Positions 40,531-49,592 are shown, counted from the stretch's first letter. The stretch is 64,000 nucleotides of DNA from JADKAV01 sp963704075 (GCA_963704075.1 CAVPGV010000009.1:186001-250000), one strand, 5' to 3'. The notes: a model not told the origin generated them from the letters alone. Numbers and translations are program-made.

Positions 40531-41730
40531 ATGGCTCACTCCCGCATCTCCCGCCGCATCGGCGGAATCTCCGAATCCGCCACCCTGGCTGTCGACGCGA
40601 AGGCGAAGGCGCTCAAAGCCGCGGGCAGACCCGTGATCGGCTTCGGCGCCGGGGAGCCCGATTTCCCCACCCCGGAGTACATCGTGGAGGCGGCGAAGCT
40701 CGCCTGCGACGACCCGGCCATGCACCGCTACACCCCGGCCGGCGGCCTTCCCGCCCTGCGCGAGGCGATCGCCGCCAAGACCGCACGCGACTCCGGCTTC
40801 GAGGTCACCGCCGGGCAGGTCCTGGTGACCAACGGCGGCAAGCAGGCGCTCTACAACACGTTCGCAGCGCTGCTCGACCCCGGCGACGAAGCGCTGCTGC
40901 CCGCGCCCTACTGGACCACTTACCCGGAGTCGATCCAGCTGGCCGGGGGCGTACCGGTGGTGATCCCGACCGACGAGGACACCGGATACAAGGTGTCCGT
41001 GGCCGACCTGGACGAGGCGGTCACCGCGAACACGAAACTGCTGGTCTTCGTCTCCCCGTCCAACCCGACCGGTGCCGTCTACACCCCCGACGAGGTCGCG
41101 GCGATCGGCCAGTGGGCGGTGGAGAAGGGCATTTGGGTCGTCACCGACGAGATCTACGAACACCTCGTCTACGGCAGCGCCGAGTTCTCCTCGATGCCGG
41201 TGCAGGTACCCGAGCTGGCCGATACGTGCGTGGTCGTCAACGGCGTGGCCAAGACCTACGCCATGACCGGCTGGCGGGTCGGTTGGATGATCGGTCCGAC
41301 CGATGTGGTCAAGGCGGCTACGAACCTGCAGTCACACGCCACGTCCAACGTGGCCAACGTTTCGCAACGGGCGGCTCTGGCCGCGGTCACTGGGGACCTG
41401 TCGGCTGTCGCGATGATGCGTGAGGCATTCGACCGCCGCAGGCTGACCATCGTGGACATGCTCAACGCGATTCCAGGCGTCACCTGCCCGGTCCCCGAAG
41501 GTGCGTTCTACGCCTACCCGAGCGTCCGCGGGGTGTTGGGCCGCAGCATCCGGGGGAAGGTGGCCCAGACCTCGGCGGAACTCGCGGAGATCATCCTCGA
41601 CGAAGCCGAGGTTGCGGTGGTGCCCGGTGAGGCTTTCGGCACCGAGGGCTACCTGCGACTGTCGTATGCGCTCGGCGACGACGACCTGGTCGAGGGCGTG
41701 GGGCGGATTGCGGCACTGCTCTCGGAGTAG
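40531..41730 (+). CDS. aspC: Class I aspartate/aromatic aminotransferase
   Basis: 399 residues. N-terminal SRISRRIGGISESATLAVDAKAK, substrate loop GFGAGEPDFPTP, PLP contacts VTNGGKQALYN and VFVSPSNPTGAVY, and the PLP-Lys segment NGVAKTYAMTGWRVGW. A PLP enzyme linking aspartate and oxaloacetate. The ATG at 40531 is chosen because family similarity begins there. Divergent from tRNA-Trp/secE (154-bp spacer with both promoters) and convergent with murB, the same neighbourhood as in Streptomyces by memory. Confidence 0.93.
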   Translation: MAHSRISRRIGGISESATLAVDAKAKALKAAGRPVIGFGAGEPDFPTPEYIVEAAKLACDDPAMHRYTPAGGLPALREAIAAKTARDSGFEVTAGQVLVTNGGKQALYNTFAALLDPGDEALLPAPYWTTYPESIQLAGGVPVVIPTDEDTGYKVSVADLDEAVTANTKLLVFVSPSNPTGAVYTPDEVAAIGQWAVEKGIWVVTDEIYEHLVYGSAEFSSMPVQVPELADTCVVVNGVAKTYAMTGWRVGWMIGPTDVVKAATNLQSHATSNVANVSQRAALAAVTGDLSAVAMMREAFDRRRLTIVDMLNAIPGVTCPVPEGAFYAYPSVRGVLGRSIRGKVAQTSAELAEIILDEAEVAVVPGEAFGTEGYLRLSYALGDDDLVEGVGRIAALLSE

Positions 41731-41747
41731 CCCCGGCCGCCAGACCA

Positions 41748-41805
41748 GTTGTGCAATGACCCGTTGGTTGCCCGATGGCCCGCAAGTTACGGGCTATTGC
41801 GCAAC
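41748..41805. repeat. Intergenic inverted-repeat array between convergent aspC and murB
   Basis: GTTGTGCAATGACCCGT (41748-41764) and ACGGGCTATTGCGCAAC (41789-41805) are inverse copies with two mismatches. Between them GGTTGCCCGATGGCCCGC is a diverged direct copy of the first arm, so ~18-bp units lie forward-forward-inverted. Acts at least as a possible bidirectional terminator. Confidence 0.75.
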
Positions 41806-41830
41806 CACGGGGCTAGCACGTCAACCACGC

Positions 41831-42816
41831 CTACAGCGAGCAGCCCCACAACACCGGTTCGGGCTCCAGCGTGATGCCGAACCGGCCTTCCACCCGACCG
41901 CGGATCTCGCGTGCCAGGTCCAGCAATTGAGCCGTCGTCCCACCGCCCCGATTGGTCAGGGCCAGCGTGTGTTTGCTCGACACCGCCACCTGCGAGCCTG
42001 GCAGTCGGAAACCTTTGTGAACTCCGGCGTTCTCGATCAGCCATGCGGCGCTGGTCTTGATCCGGCCGTCCGGCTGCGCCCAGCCCGGAGCGCCAGCGGG
42101 CACTTCCTCGACGAACGGATTGGTGAAGAAGGACCCAACACTGCGACGTGTCCGGATCGTCGGCGTCGAGCACCATTCCCTTGCCCGCTCGCAATCGCAG
42201 GACGGTCTCACGCACATCGCGCAACGGCGCGCGACGACCTGTTTCCACGCCCAGTTCACGCGCCAGTTCGGCGTACTTGATCGGTGCGCTGGAGCCCTTG
42301 GGAAGATCGAAGGCGACCGCCAATACGACGTAGGAGCCCGGATTCCGCTTGAAGAAGCTGTCTCGGTAGCCGAAGCTCGGCGCGCGCGGCCGGCCACGTG
42401 GTGATCTCTCCGGATCGCCGGTCGAGCACCCGCAAGCCCGCGATCGTCTCGGACACCTCCTGGCCGTAGGCCCCGACGTTCTGGATCGGGGTCGCGCCGG
42501 TGCTGCCCGGGATGCCGGACAGCGCCTCGACCCCGTAGCGCCCCGCCTCGACCATCGCGGCCACGAACTCGTCCCAGGGGGTCCCGGCGGCCACGACGAA
42601 CTGGTCGTCGTGCCGGGTCCATCCGGAGGCAGTGATCCGCACGACGGGCTCGCGGACGCCTTCGTCGGCGGCCACGACATTGCTCCCCCCGCCCAGGATC
42701 CGGATGTCCGGGGCGTCTCGCAGCACCTCGACCAGTTCGGCCTGGGTCTTCGCCTCGAAGACGCTCGCGTCACCGCCGAGTCGAATAGTGGTGAATTCGG
42801 ACAGGGCCCGACGCAC
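41831..42816 (-). CDS. murB: UDP-N-acetylenolpyruvoylglucosamine reductase, two frame breaks
   Basis: About 328 residues when joined. N-terminal FAD domain: TTIRLGGDASVFEA, ILGGGSNVVAADEGV and GIPGSTGATPIQNVGAYGQE. Middle frame: YRDSFFKRNPGSYVVLAVAF. Last frame: VGSFFTNPFVEEVPAG, with the catalytic Ser, and KTSAAWLIENAG. Breaks near 42378 (extra C in GAGCTTCGG) and 42150 (extra T), both +1. An essential peptidoglycan-synthesis enzyme, so base-call insertions are the likely cause. Directly follows the MaoC gene (adjacent, no gap). Confidence 0.93.
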
Positions 42817-43212
42817 TCACGCCGCCCGTACGGTGGCTACGGCGTCCTTGACGACCTCTACCCCGTCACAGGTGGCGGACAGGGCGACGGTGATCACGTC
42901 GCCGTCAACGTCCGCCACAGTGGCCTGCAACTCAAGCCGGGCTCCACCGTCCTGTGGCACGACCACCGGGGCGGAGAACCGTACCGAGAAGGACAGGATG
43001 CGCCCGGGATCCCCGAGCCACTCGACCAGCAGACGCCCGAGTTGCGCCTGGGTGTACATGCCGTGGGCGATCACGTCGGGCAGGCCGACCTGCTTGGCCA
43101 CGGTCTCGTTCCAGTGGATGGGGTTGAAGTCACCACTCGCGCCTGCGTACATCACCAGGTTGATCCGCTCGACCTTCACCGAAGAACTGGCGATCACGTC
43201 TCCGACGTTCAT
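42817..43212 (-). CDS. MaoC-type dehydratase, HadB-like
   Basis: 131 residues, hot-dog fold. GDFNPIHWNETVAKQVGLPD contains the catalytic Asp and His, and VIAHGMYTQAQLGRLL the oxyanion region. In mycobacteria the equivalent HadB, encoded after rpmG and HadA, dehydrates 3-hydroxyacyl-ACP in fatty/mycolic acid elongation. Here it is paired with a HadA-like partner by a 4-bp overlap. The organism need not make mycolic acids; a general fatty-acyl dehydratase is the safe reading. Confidence 0.85.
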   Translation of the reverse strand: MNVGDVIASSSVKVERINLVMYAGASGDFNPIHWNETVAKQVGLPDVIAHGMYTQAQLGRLLVEWLGDPGRILSFSVRFSAPVVVPQDGGARLELQATVADVDGDVITVALSATCDGVEVVKDAVATVRAA

Positions 43213-43658
43213 GCGGCGGTCCCCCTGCTCACGATGACACTGCGGGTGCTGACGACCAACTCACCGTCGAGCGTCACCACGTCGGCCTGGGTGACGAGGA
43301 ACTCGTTGCGACCCCGGCTGCCGATGTCCGCGATGAACGACTTGACCACCACTTCGTCCCCGGCTTGCAGCGGCCGCCGATACTCGAAGCCCTGCTCGCC
43401 GTGGACGACCAGCGCGTAGTTGAGTCCCAGTTCGGGGTCGAACATCGCCGTGGCCATCGCCCTCATCGTCAGCGCGAACGCGAATGTGGGCGGTGCGGGC
43501 AGGTCCGAATAGCCCAATGCGCGCGCGGCCTCGAGTTCGTGGAAAACCGGCGAAGAGTCCCCGATGGCAGTCGCGAACTCGCGCACCTTCTCGCGACCGA
43601 TCGCGTACGGCGGCGTGTCGGGATAGGTCTTGCCGATGAAGTCCGGGTTCAGTGGCAT
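43209..43658 (-). CDS. MaoC-like N-terminal-type dehydratase subunit, HadA-like
   Basis: 149 residues with the FAS1-type dehydratase N-terminal hot-dog fold: PDFIGKTYPDTPPYAIGREK at the start and VVHGEQGFEYRRPLQAGDEV in the middle. It lacks the Asp/His catalytic pair of its neighbour, as HadA/HadC subunits do, so the two probably form a heterodimer. The stop overlaps the start of the HadB-like gene (ATGA). ATG 43658 is chosen because similarity begins there. 23 bp after rpmG. Confidence 0.83.
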   Translation of the reverse strand: MPLNPDFIGKTYPDTPPYAIGREKVREFATAIGDSSPVFHELEAARALGYSDLPAPPTFAFALTMRAMATAMFDPELGLNYALVVHGEQGFEYRRPLQAGDEVVVKSFIADIGSRGRNEFLVTQADVVTLDGELVVSTRSVIVSRGTAA

Positions 43659-43681
43659 CCCGCGTCCCTTCCAGGAGCGTG

Positions 43682-43846
43682 CTAGCGGGTCTCTTTGTGC
43701 TCGGTGTGCTTCTTGCAGGTGGGGCAGAACTTCTTGAGCTCGATCCGGTCGGGATCGTTGCGACGGTTCTTGCGCGTGATGTAGTTGCGGTTCTTGCATT
43801 CCACACACGCCATCGTGATCTTGGGGCGGACATCTGATTTCGCCAC
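43682..43846 (-). CDS. rpmG: 50S ribosomal protein L33
   Basis: 54 residues from GTG 43846. Core MACVECKNRNYITRKNRRND and CPTCKKHTEHKETR; two CxxC pairs mark the zinc-binding form. GAAAGG lies 7 bases before the start. Follows the tRNA genes and precedes the dehydratase pair. Confidence 0.95.
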   Translation of the reverse strand: MAKSDVRPKITMACVECKNRNYITRKNRRNDPDRIELKKFCPTCKKHTEHKETR

Positions 43847-43869
43847 GGGCAAACCTTTCCTCGTTGTTG

Positions 43870-43943
43870 TAGCGGAGGCCGGACTTGAACCGGCGACACA
43901 GCGATTATGAGCCGCTTGCTCTGCCAGGCTGAGCTACTCCGCC
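43870..43943 (-). tRNA. tRNA-Met (CAT), elongator type
   Basis: 74 nt. Acceptor GGCGGAG / CTCCGCT, D-arm AGCTCAGCCTGGCAGAGC, anticodon loop CTCATAA, T-arm GCCGGTTCAAGTCCGGC. Lacks initiator features. A lysidine-modified Ile tRNA with CAT is possible but less likely. Confidence 0.93.
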
Positions 43944-43966
43944 TCGCGAGGCCTAAGCCCCGGTCG

Positions 43967-44039
43967 AGCCCCTTTACGGAATCGAACCGTAGACCTTCTC
44001 CTTACCATGGAGACGCTCTGCCGACTGAGCTAAAGGGGC
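43967..44039 (-). tRNA. tRNA-Thr (GGT)
   Basis: 73 nt. Acceptor GCCCCTT / AAGGGGC, anticodon stem TCTCC / GGAGA around ATGGTAA (GGT), T-arm ACGGTTCGATTCCGT. 23 bp upstream of tRNA-Met, same strand. Confidence 0.96.
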
Positions 44040-44111
44040 AACCCACCTAGCGTACAAGGTGGCCTGCTGACCGGATCGCGGCGGTCGAGCACGCGAAACG
44101 GTCGAGCATGG

Positions 44112-44194
44112 TGGCGGGTGCTGGGTTCGAACCAGCGTAGGCGTACGCCGACGGTTTTACAGACCGTTCCCTTTGGCCACTCGGGCAACCCGCC
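44112..44194 (-). tRNA. tRNA-Tyr (GTA)
   Basis: 83 nt with a long variable arm. Acceptor GGCGGGT / ACCCGCC, anticodon loop CTGTAAA (GTA), T-arm GCTGGTTCGAACCCAGC, discriminator A. First of the three-tRNA run ahead of rpmG. Confidence 0.96.
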
Positions 44195-44238
44195 AAGGTG
44201 CGATAGCAGGATACATGCCTCGAAGTAGGCTGGCGCAC

Positions 44239-44731
44239 ATGGCAGACAGCAGCTTCGACATCGTGAGCAAAGTCGACCGGCAAGAAGTCGACAACGCCCT
44301 GAACCAGGCGGCCAAGGAACTCTCCCAGCGCTTCGACTTCAAGAACACCGGCGCATCGATCTCGTGGACCGGCGAACTCGCCGTCGAGGTCACCGCTGGC
44401 ACGGAGGAGCGGGCAGCTTGCCGCACTCGACGTGTTCCGGGACAAGCTGGTGAAACGGCACATCTCGCTGAAGGCGTTCAAGGCCGACGATCCACGCCTG
44501 TCGGGCAAGGAGTACAAGATCAGCGGCACGTTCCAGTCCGGCCTGAGCCAGGAGAACGCCAAGAAGATCGCGAAGATCATCCGCGACGAGGGACCCAAGG
44601 GCGTCAAGGCACAGGTCCAGGGCGATGAACTGCGGGTGTCCAGCAAGTCCCGGGATCACCTGCAGGACGTCATCGCGCTGCTCAAGGAACAAGACCTCGA
44701 TGTGGCGCTGCAGTTCGTGAACTACCGGTAG
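44239..44731 (+). CDS. YajQ family (UPF0234) nucleotide-binding protein, one frame break
   Basis: About 163 residues when joined. The start MADSSFDIVSKVDRQEVDNA and RFDFKNTGASISW are the family signature. After a +1 break near 44415 (GCAGCTTGCCGCA, extra T) it continues LDVFRDKLVKRHISLKAFK to the end DVALQFVNYR. YajQ proteins bind RNA or c-di-GMP in some species; the role here is unknown. Divergent from tRNA-Tyr. Confidence 0.93.
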
Positions 44732-44734
44732 TTC

Positions 44735-44844
44735 GCGCAATCGGGTGCGTTCTGGCCCGTTACCTGCGTTTTGGCCCGTACGGTTCGGGTCGGAACGCAC
44801 GAAACGGGCCAGAATGCAGGTCCGCGTCGTCCCACAGATTGCGC
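44735..44844. repeat. Intergenic array of ~19-bp units, forward then inverted
   Basis: After YajQ, TGCGTTCTGGCCCGTTAC and CTGCGTTTTGGCCCGTAC lie in tandem; inverse copies follow as GGTCGGAACGCAC and AACGGGCCAGAATGCAGG. An outer stem GCGCAAT / ATTGCGC (44735-44741 / 44838-44844) closes the whole. The 236-bp spacer holds no gene. The rest (44845-44967) is presumably promoter for the lipoprotein. Confidence 0.8.
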
Positions 44845-44967
44845 CGATCAAGGCGATGCTGTGCGCTCTTGGCAACGCAATCGCCCTTTCGTGCCAGGAC
44901 TACGATTGAGGTGGAACAGGGGTCCACCTATCGGTCGGTGATTGTTCCACGCGGAACTGGGGAGGCA

Positions 44968-45580
44968 ATGATGAACAGAATCGCCAGGTCAGCCACCTTG
45001 TTGGTTGCCTTGCTACTGGCCGCCACAGCTACCGGATGCTCCGCGGCGGAGCAGGAATCCGAGAAGGCGTCCCCCAGCGATGTTGCCCCGCTCTACCTGG
45101 AGGCGATGCGGGGAAACGTGTCTGGGCTCAAGGAATACAATCCGGACACCGAACTCACCGAGGAAGGGGTGTTCGGGAGCGCCAATTCAACCTTTCTGGA
45201 GACGCTGGGGGTCAGCCGCGACCGCCGAGCAGGAAGCCCAACTCACCGAGGCCATGCTGGCAGGTCTTTCCAAGGTGGAGTTCACCGTCATCGATGAGAA
45301 AGTCGATGGTGAAAACGCCACGGTGACCGTCGCTCTGCGGGGCCTCGACCTGTCCTCGTCACTGGAGACCCAGTTCGCGACGATCGGCGGGCAGGTGACT
45401 GACGACACTGCGGACAAGACCGTCGTCGCTATCCTCGACGAGGCATGGCGGAAGGCGCCCTTGGTGCCAGAACCCACCGAGGTGGACATGCCGTTCATAG
45501 CCGTTTCCGACGGCAGATGGATAGCCGACCCCCAGGGAACAGCGGCATATAGCGCCGCGTACGTGAAGTTCGGAGAATAG
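44968..45580 (+). CDS. Lipoprotein of unknown function, one frame break
   Basis: About 203 residues when joined. Signal with lipobox ending ATGC (Cys at ~25), then an acidic Ser/Glu linker. After a +1 break near 45212 (CTGGGGGTCAGCC, extra G) it continues SAATAEQEAQLTEAMLAGL and ends AAYSAAYVKFGE. The shape (helix, then beta strands KVEFTVIDEKVDGENATVTV) recalls NTF2-like or DUF5105-type lipoproteins but I assign no family. GGGGAGG lies just before the ATG. Converges with the ferredoxin gene. Confidence 0.75.
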
Positions 45581-45605
45581 CGGCGCGAGCACCCGGGGCG
45601 GATCG

Positions 45606-45887
45606 CTACTCGGACTGCCATTCGAACACCGCCGGTGGCGACTCCGACGACCAGAGCAACGCGTCGAAGGGGCAGATGTCGACGCACAGCCCGCACATCA
45701 TGCAGGTCCGGTAGTCGATGCTGAACCTGTCCAGAGCCAGGCGCGACCGCCGACGGCCCGACGACTCGTCCACCTCGAGGTGGGCGTCGAGTTCCAGACA
45801 CCACACGGGGCAGGCCCGGATGCACAACATGCAACTGGTGCAGTTCTCAGCGACCAGTTCCAGTGATGCCCGCGGGTTCATCGCCAT
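45606..45887 (-). CDS. 2[4Fe-4S] ferredoxin / NuoI-like protein
   Basis: 93 residues with two cluster motifs, CTSCMLCIRACP (~16-27) and CMMCGLCVDICP (~62-73), spaced by a ~35-residue insert. This spacing is like NuoI/HycF-type integral ferredoxins rather than small clostridial ones. Overlaps the upstream NuoB-NuoC fusion gene by 10 bp. Likely passes electrons between a ferredoxin pool and the NuoB-like subunit (inference). Confidence 0.88.
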   Translation of the reverse strand: MAMNPRASLELVAENCTSCMLCIRACPVWCLELDAHLEVDESSGRRRSRLALDRFSIDYRTCMMCGLCVDICPFDALLWSSESPPAVFEWQSE

Positions 45888-46615
45888 GGTGTACCCGGTG
45901 GGTCCTGTCGGCGCTTGGGTTTGGCCGGGTCGACCTCACCAGGCCATTCAGTCAGCCGGGCGGGCAACGGCTCGGCCTTGCGCAGAGGCGCGGGCGATTC
46001 CGGCGGCAGCAGCAGTGGCGCCGCGTTCAAGCCTTCGAAAACCACGCCGAACATCTCGGCGGTCTCCCGCTCGTGCCATTGCGCGCTCGGGAACATGTCG
46101 ACCACCGACGCCACCGGCGCGGCCGATCGCACCAGCCGGAACGACTCCGGATCCTCCGACCTGATCAGACAGGCCGTGACAACGACCTCGTCGCCCTCAT
46201 CGGTGGCGCTGAGCCAGTCGAGCACGTCGAACCCGTCGTCGCGCAACGCCTGCAACTCACTGCGCCAACTCATGACAAAGCCGCCAGAGACCGCATCCCG
46301 CAAGGCTTCCGGGCGGGGCGGGCAACCGGGTACCACGACGTCGGCCTCGACCCCCGGAACCACCGCGTAGGAGTCCCAGTAGGGGCCACCGGTGATCGTG
46401 CAGACGCCGTACGCGACGACCATGCGGGGTTCCGGCGTCAGGGCGATCTGTTCGGCCACCAGCTCAGCCGCGGCGAGGGTCACGGTACCTGCGACGACCA
46501 CCACGTTCGGGCCGTCGATCTCGGCGAGTTGAGCCGATGCCGATCGGGCCGCACGACTGCCGGCCTCCACCCCGCAGCAGGCGAGGTCGACGTAGCGGAC
46601 ATCCACACCGATCAC
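45878..46615 (-). CDS. NuoB-NuoC fusion protein (complex I 20-kDa and 30-kDa domains)
   Basis: 245 residues. N-terminal ~105: a NuoB-type domain with YVDLACCGVEAGS, YGVCTITGG and VPGCPPRPEAL, so all four Cys ligands of an N2-type cluster are kept. Residues ~115-205: a NuoC-type domain with VVDMFPSAQWHERETAEMFG and VVFEGLN. A Pro-rich tail follows. No NuoD-like catalytic subunit is next to it. It forms a two-gene unit with the ferredoxin and is divergent from korAB. The window has a separate complex I operon at 55.9-64 kb. GTG 46615 or 46606 is the start. Confidence 0.85.
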   Translation of the reverse strand: MIGVDVRYVDLACCGVEAGSRAARSASAQLAEIDGPNVVVVAGTVTLAAAELVAEQIALTPEPRMVVAYGVCTITGGPYWDSYAVVPGVEADVVVPGCPPRPEALRDAVSGGFVMSWRSELQALRDDGFDVLDWLSATDEGDEVVVTACLIRSEDPESFRLVRSAAPVASVVDMFPSAQWHERETAEMFGVVFEGLNAAPLLLPPESPAPLRKAEPLPARLTEWPGEVDPAKPKRRQDPPGTPWR

Positions 46616-46757
46616 TGTAGGCCGCGGCAGGTACCGTGGACCATATGCACAGCGCTTCGTCCAGCGGTCGATGTCTTTGAGATCACACACCGGTGCGTTG
46701 GCTCGCACCGGGTAGTTGGCCGGATACTTGGACGTAGCAGCGACAGCGAGGAAGCCC
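46616..46757. promoter_or_regulatory. Divergent promoter region between the NuoB-NuoC unit and korAB
   Basis: 142 bp. GGATACT near 46728 could be a -10 box for korA. A perfect stem GGTGCG / CGCACC (46692-46709) lies in the centre and could be an operator. Evidence is limited to these short matches. Confidence 0.4.
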
Positions 46758-48618
46758 GTGGTTACCACCCCTTCGAAGAAGACCGTCCGCCTGAACCGGG
46801 TCATCGTGCGTTTCGCCGGCGACTCCGGGGACGGCATGCAGTTGACCGGCGACCGGTTCACCTGGGAGTCGGCGGCGAACGGCAACGACCTATCCACCCT
46901 GCCCGACTTCCCCGCCGAGATCCGCGCACCGCAAGGGACCCTGCCCGGCGTGAGTGCGTTCCAGTTGCACTTCGCCGACCATGACATCGTCACCCCCGGC
47001 GACGCCCCCGATGTGCTGGTGGCCATGAACCCGGCCGCCCTGATGGCCAGCCTCCCGCTGCTCAAGCCCGGGCGCGGAGATCATCGTCAACACCGACGAG
47101 TTCAGCAAGCGCAACCTGACGAAGATCGGCCTGACCACCAGTCCGCTGGACGACGACACGCTGGCCAACTTCTCGGTGCACCCCGTGCCCCTGACGTCGA
47201 TGACCGTCGAGGCGCTGGCCGACTTCGGACTCGGCAAGAAGGACGCGGAACGGGCCAAGAACATGTTCGCCCTCGGCCTGCTGAGTTGGCTGTACCACCG
47301 CGAGCTCGACGCCACCGAGCACTTCCTCAACGACAAGTTCGCCCGCAAGCCGGAGATCCTCAAGGCCAACATCGCGGCCCTGCACGCCGGCTACAACTAC
47401 GGCGACACCACCGAGGACTTCGTCGTGCGCTACGAGGTGGCCCCGGCTCCGGTCCCGGCGGGCACGTACCGCAACATCAGCGGCAACCTCGCCCTGTCCT
47501 ACGGCCTGATCACCGCCGCCCGTCGCAGCGCCCTGCCCCTGTTCCTCGGGTCCTACCCGATCACCCCGGCCAGCGACATCCTGCACGAACTGAGCCGGCA
47601 CAAGCATTTCAACGTGACCACGTTCCAGGCCGAGGACGAGATCGCCGGGATCGGCGCGGCACTCGGCGCCGCGTACGGAGGGGCACTGGGCGTGACCACG
47701 ACCTCGGGGCCGGGGTTGGCGCTCAAGAGCGAGACCATCGGACTCGCAGTTGCTCTGGAACTGCCGCTGCTGGTCGTGGACGTGCAGCGCGGAGGGCCGT
47801 CCACCGGGCTGCCGACGAAGACCGAGCAGGCCGATCTACTGCAAGCTCTGTACGGGCGCAACGGCGAATCACCGGTGGCCGTGGTCGCCCCACAGTCACC
47901 GTCCGACTGCTTCGAGGCCGCCATCGAGGCGGTCCGGATCGCCGTCACCTACCGGACTCCCGTGCTGCTGCTGTCCGACGGATACCTGGCCAACGGCCAG
48001 GAACCCTGGGCCATTCCGGACCTGGCCGACCTGTCCACGCTGAACCCCGGTTTCGCCACCGAACCCAATGGACCGGACGGCGAGTTCCTGCCGTTCCTGC
48101 GCGACCCCGAGACGCTGGCCCGGCCGTGGGCGATCCCCGGGACACCCGGGCTGGCCCATCGGGTCGGCGGTATCGAGAAGGCCGATCGCACGGGCAACAT
48201 TTCCTACGACCCCGACAACCACGACACCATGGTCCGGCTGCGGCAGGCCAAGATCGACGGGATCGAGGTGCCGGATCTCGACGTGGACGATCCGGACGGT
48301 GACGCCGACCTGCTGGTGATCGGATGGGGGTCCACCTACGGGCCCATCACGGCCGGCGTCCGGCGGGTCCGCAAGGAGGGCAAGAAGGTCGCCCAGGCCC
48401 ATCTGCGACACCTCAACCCGATGCCGAAGAACACCGGGGAGGTGCTGAAGTCGTACCGGAAGGTTCTGGTGCCGGAGATGAACCTGGGCCAGCTCGCGCT
48501 GCTGCTGCGTGGCCGCTTCCTCGTGGACGCGGTCGGCTTCAACCAGGTTCGCGGACTGCCGTTCACGGCGCCGCAGATGCAAGACGTGATCAACGAGATG
48601 CTGGAGGAGGTGCGATGA
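46758..48618 (+). CDS. korA: 2-oxoglutarate:ferredoxin oxidoreductase alpha subunit, one frame break
   Basis: About 619 residues when joined. The N-terminal gamma-type domain has VRFAGDSGDGMQLTGDRFTW; after a +1 break near 47072 (CCCGGGCGCGG, extra G) it continues IIVNTDEFSKRNLTKIGLTT. The alpha domain has FLGSYPITPASDILHEL and TTSGPGLALKSETIGLAV, and ends with NQVRGLPF. Same fused gamma-alpha layout as the mycobacterial KorA. With KorB it oxidises 2-oxoglutarate to succinyl-CoA and reduces ferredoxin. GTG 46758 with GAGGAA upstream is the start. Overlaps korB (ATGA). Confidence 0.93.
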
Positions 48619-49589
48619 CCGAGATTCCGCTGAAGGCCAAGGATTTCAAGTCCGACCAGGAGGTCCGGTGGTGCCCCGGCTGCGGTGACTACGCGATCCT
48701 CGCGGCGGTGCAGTCCTTCCTGCCCGAACTGGGACGCAAGCCCGAGGACATCGTGTTCGTCTCGGGGATCGGCTGCTCGTCGCGATTCCCGTACTACCTG
48801 TCCACCTACGGCCTGCACTCCATCCACGGCCGCGCACCGGCCATCGCCACCGGGCTGTCGGTGAGCCGGCCGGACCTCGACGTGTGGGTCGTCACCGGTG
48901 ACGGGGATGCCCTGTCGATCGGCGGAAACCACCTGATCCACGCCCTTCGGCGCAACGTCAACCTGACGATCCTGTTGTTCAACAACCGCATCTACGGACT
49001 CACGAAGGGGCAGTACTCCCCCACGTCCGAACCGGGCAAGATCACCAAGTCGACACCGGTGGGTTCGGTCGATCGGCCCTTCAACCCCGTCTCCCTGGCG
49101 CTGGGGGCCGACGCGACGTTCGTGGCGCGGACCATCGACTCCGACCGCGCTCACCTGGTCGAGGTGCTGCGTGCGGCCGCCGAGCACCGCGGGACGTCGC
49201 TGGTGGAGATCTACCAGAACTGCAACATCTTCAACGACGGGGCCTTCGACCTGTTGAAGAACCCCACCACGCGCGACGAGGCGCTGATCCCGCTGCGCGC
49301 CGGAGAGCCGATCGTGTTCGGGGATCGTCGCGTGGTGCGCGACGCCACCGGGCACCTGCAGGTGTCCGACCATGGCGAACCGGTCGTCCACGACCCCACG
49401 GACCTGGACCTGGCGTTCGCGCTGTCGCGCTTGTCGGGCGTGGAACTGGACCACACCCCGATCGGCATCTTCCGCAGCGTCGAGCAGCCGACCTACGACG
49501 ACGAGGTCCGCGCCCAGACCGACGACCGCGCCACCGAGGACGACCTGCGGGCCCTGCTGACCGGACCCGATCCCTGGACCGTGACCTGA
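48615..49589 (+). CDS. korB: 2-oxoglutarate:ferredoxin oxidoreductase beta subunit
   Basis: 324 residues. WCPGCGDYAILAAVQSFLPE at the N-terminus, GIGCSSRFPYYLSTYGLHSI, then the TPP/Mg site GDGDALSIGGNHLIHALRRN with NNRIYGLTKGQYSPTS. The C-terminal ~70 residues form the KorB-type arm. Translationally coupled to korA. No frame break is seen. Confidence 0.95.
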   Translation: MTEIPLKAKDFKSDQEVRWCPGCGDYAILAAVQSFLPELGRKPEDIVFVSGIGCSSRFPYYLSTYGLHSIHGRAPAIATGLSVSRPDLDVWVVTGDGDALSIGGNHLIHALRRNVNLTILLFNNRIYGLTKGQYSPTSEPGKITKSTPVGSVDRPFNPVSLALGADATFVARTIDSDRAHLVEVLRAAAEHRGTSLVEIYQNCNIFNDGAFDLLKNPTTRDEALIPLRAGEPIVFGDRRVVRDATGHLQVSDHGEPVVHDPTDLDLAFALSRLSGVELDHTPIGIFRSVEQPTYDDEVRAQTDDRATEDDLRALLTGPDPWTVT

Positions 49590-49592
49590 GAA

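Noticed and set aside
45878..47065. An N-terminal extension of the NuoB-NuoC protein up to 47065
   Set aside because: It would run through the divergent promoter and the start of korA; NuoB similarity begins just after 46606.
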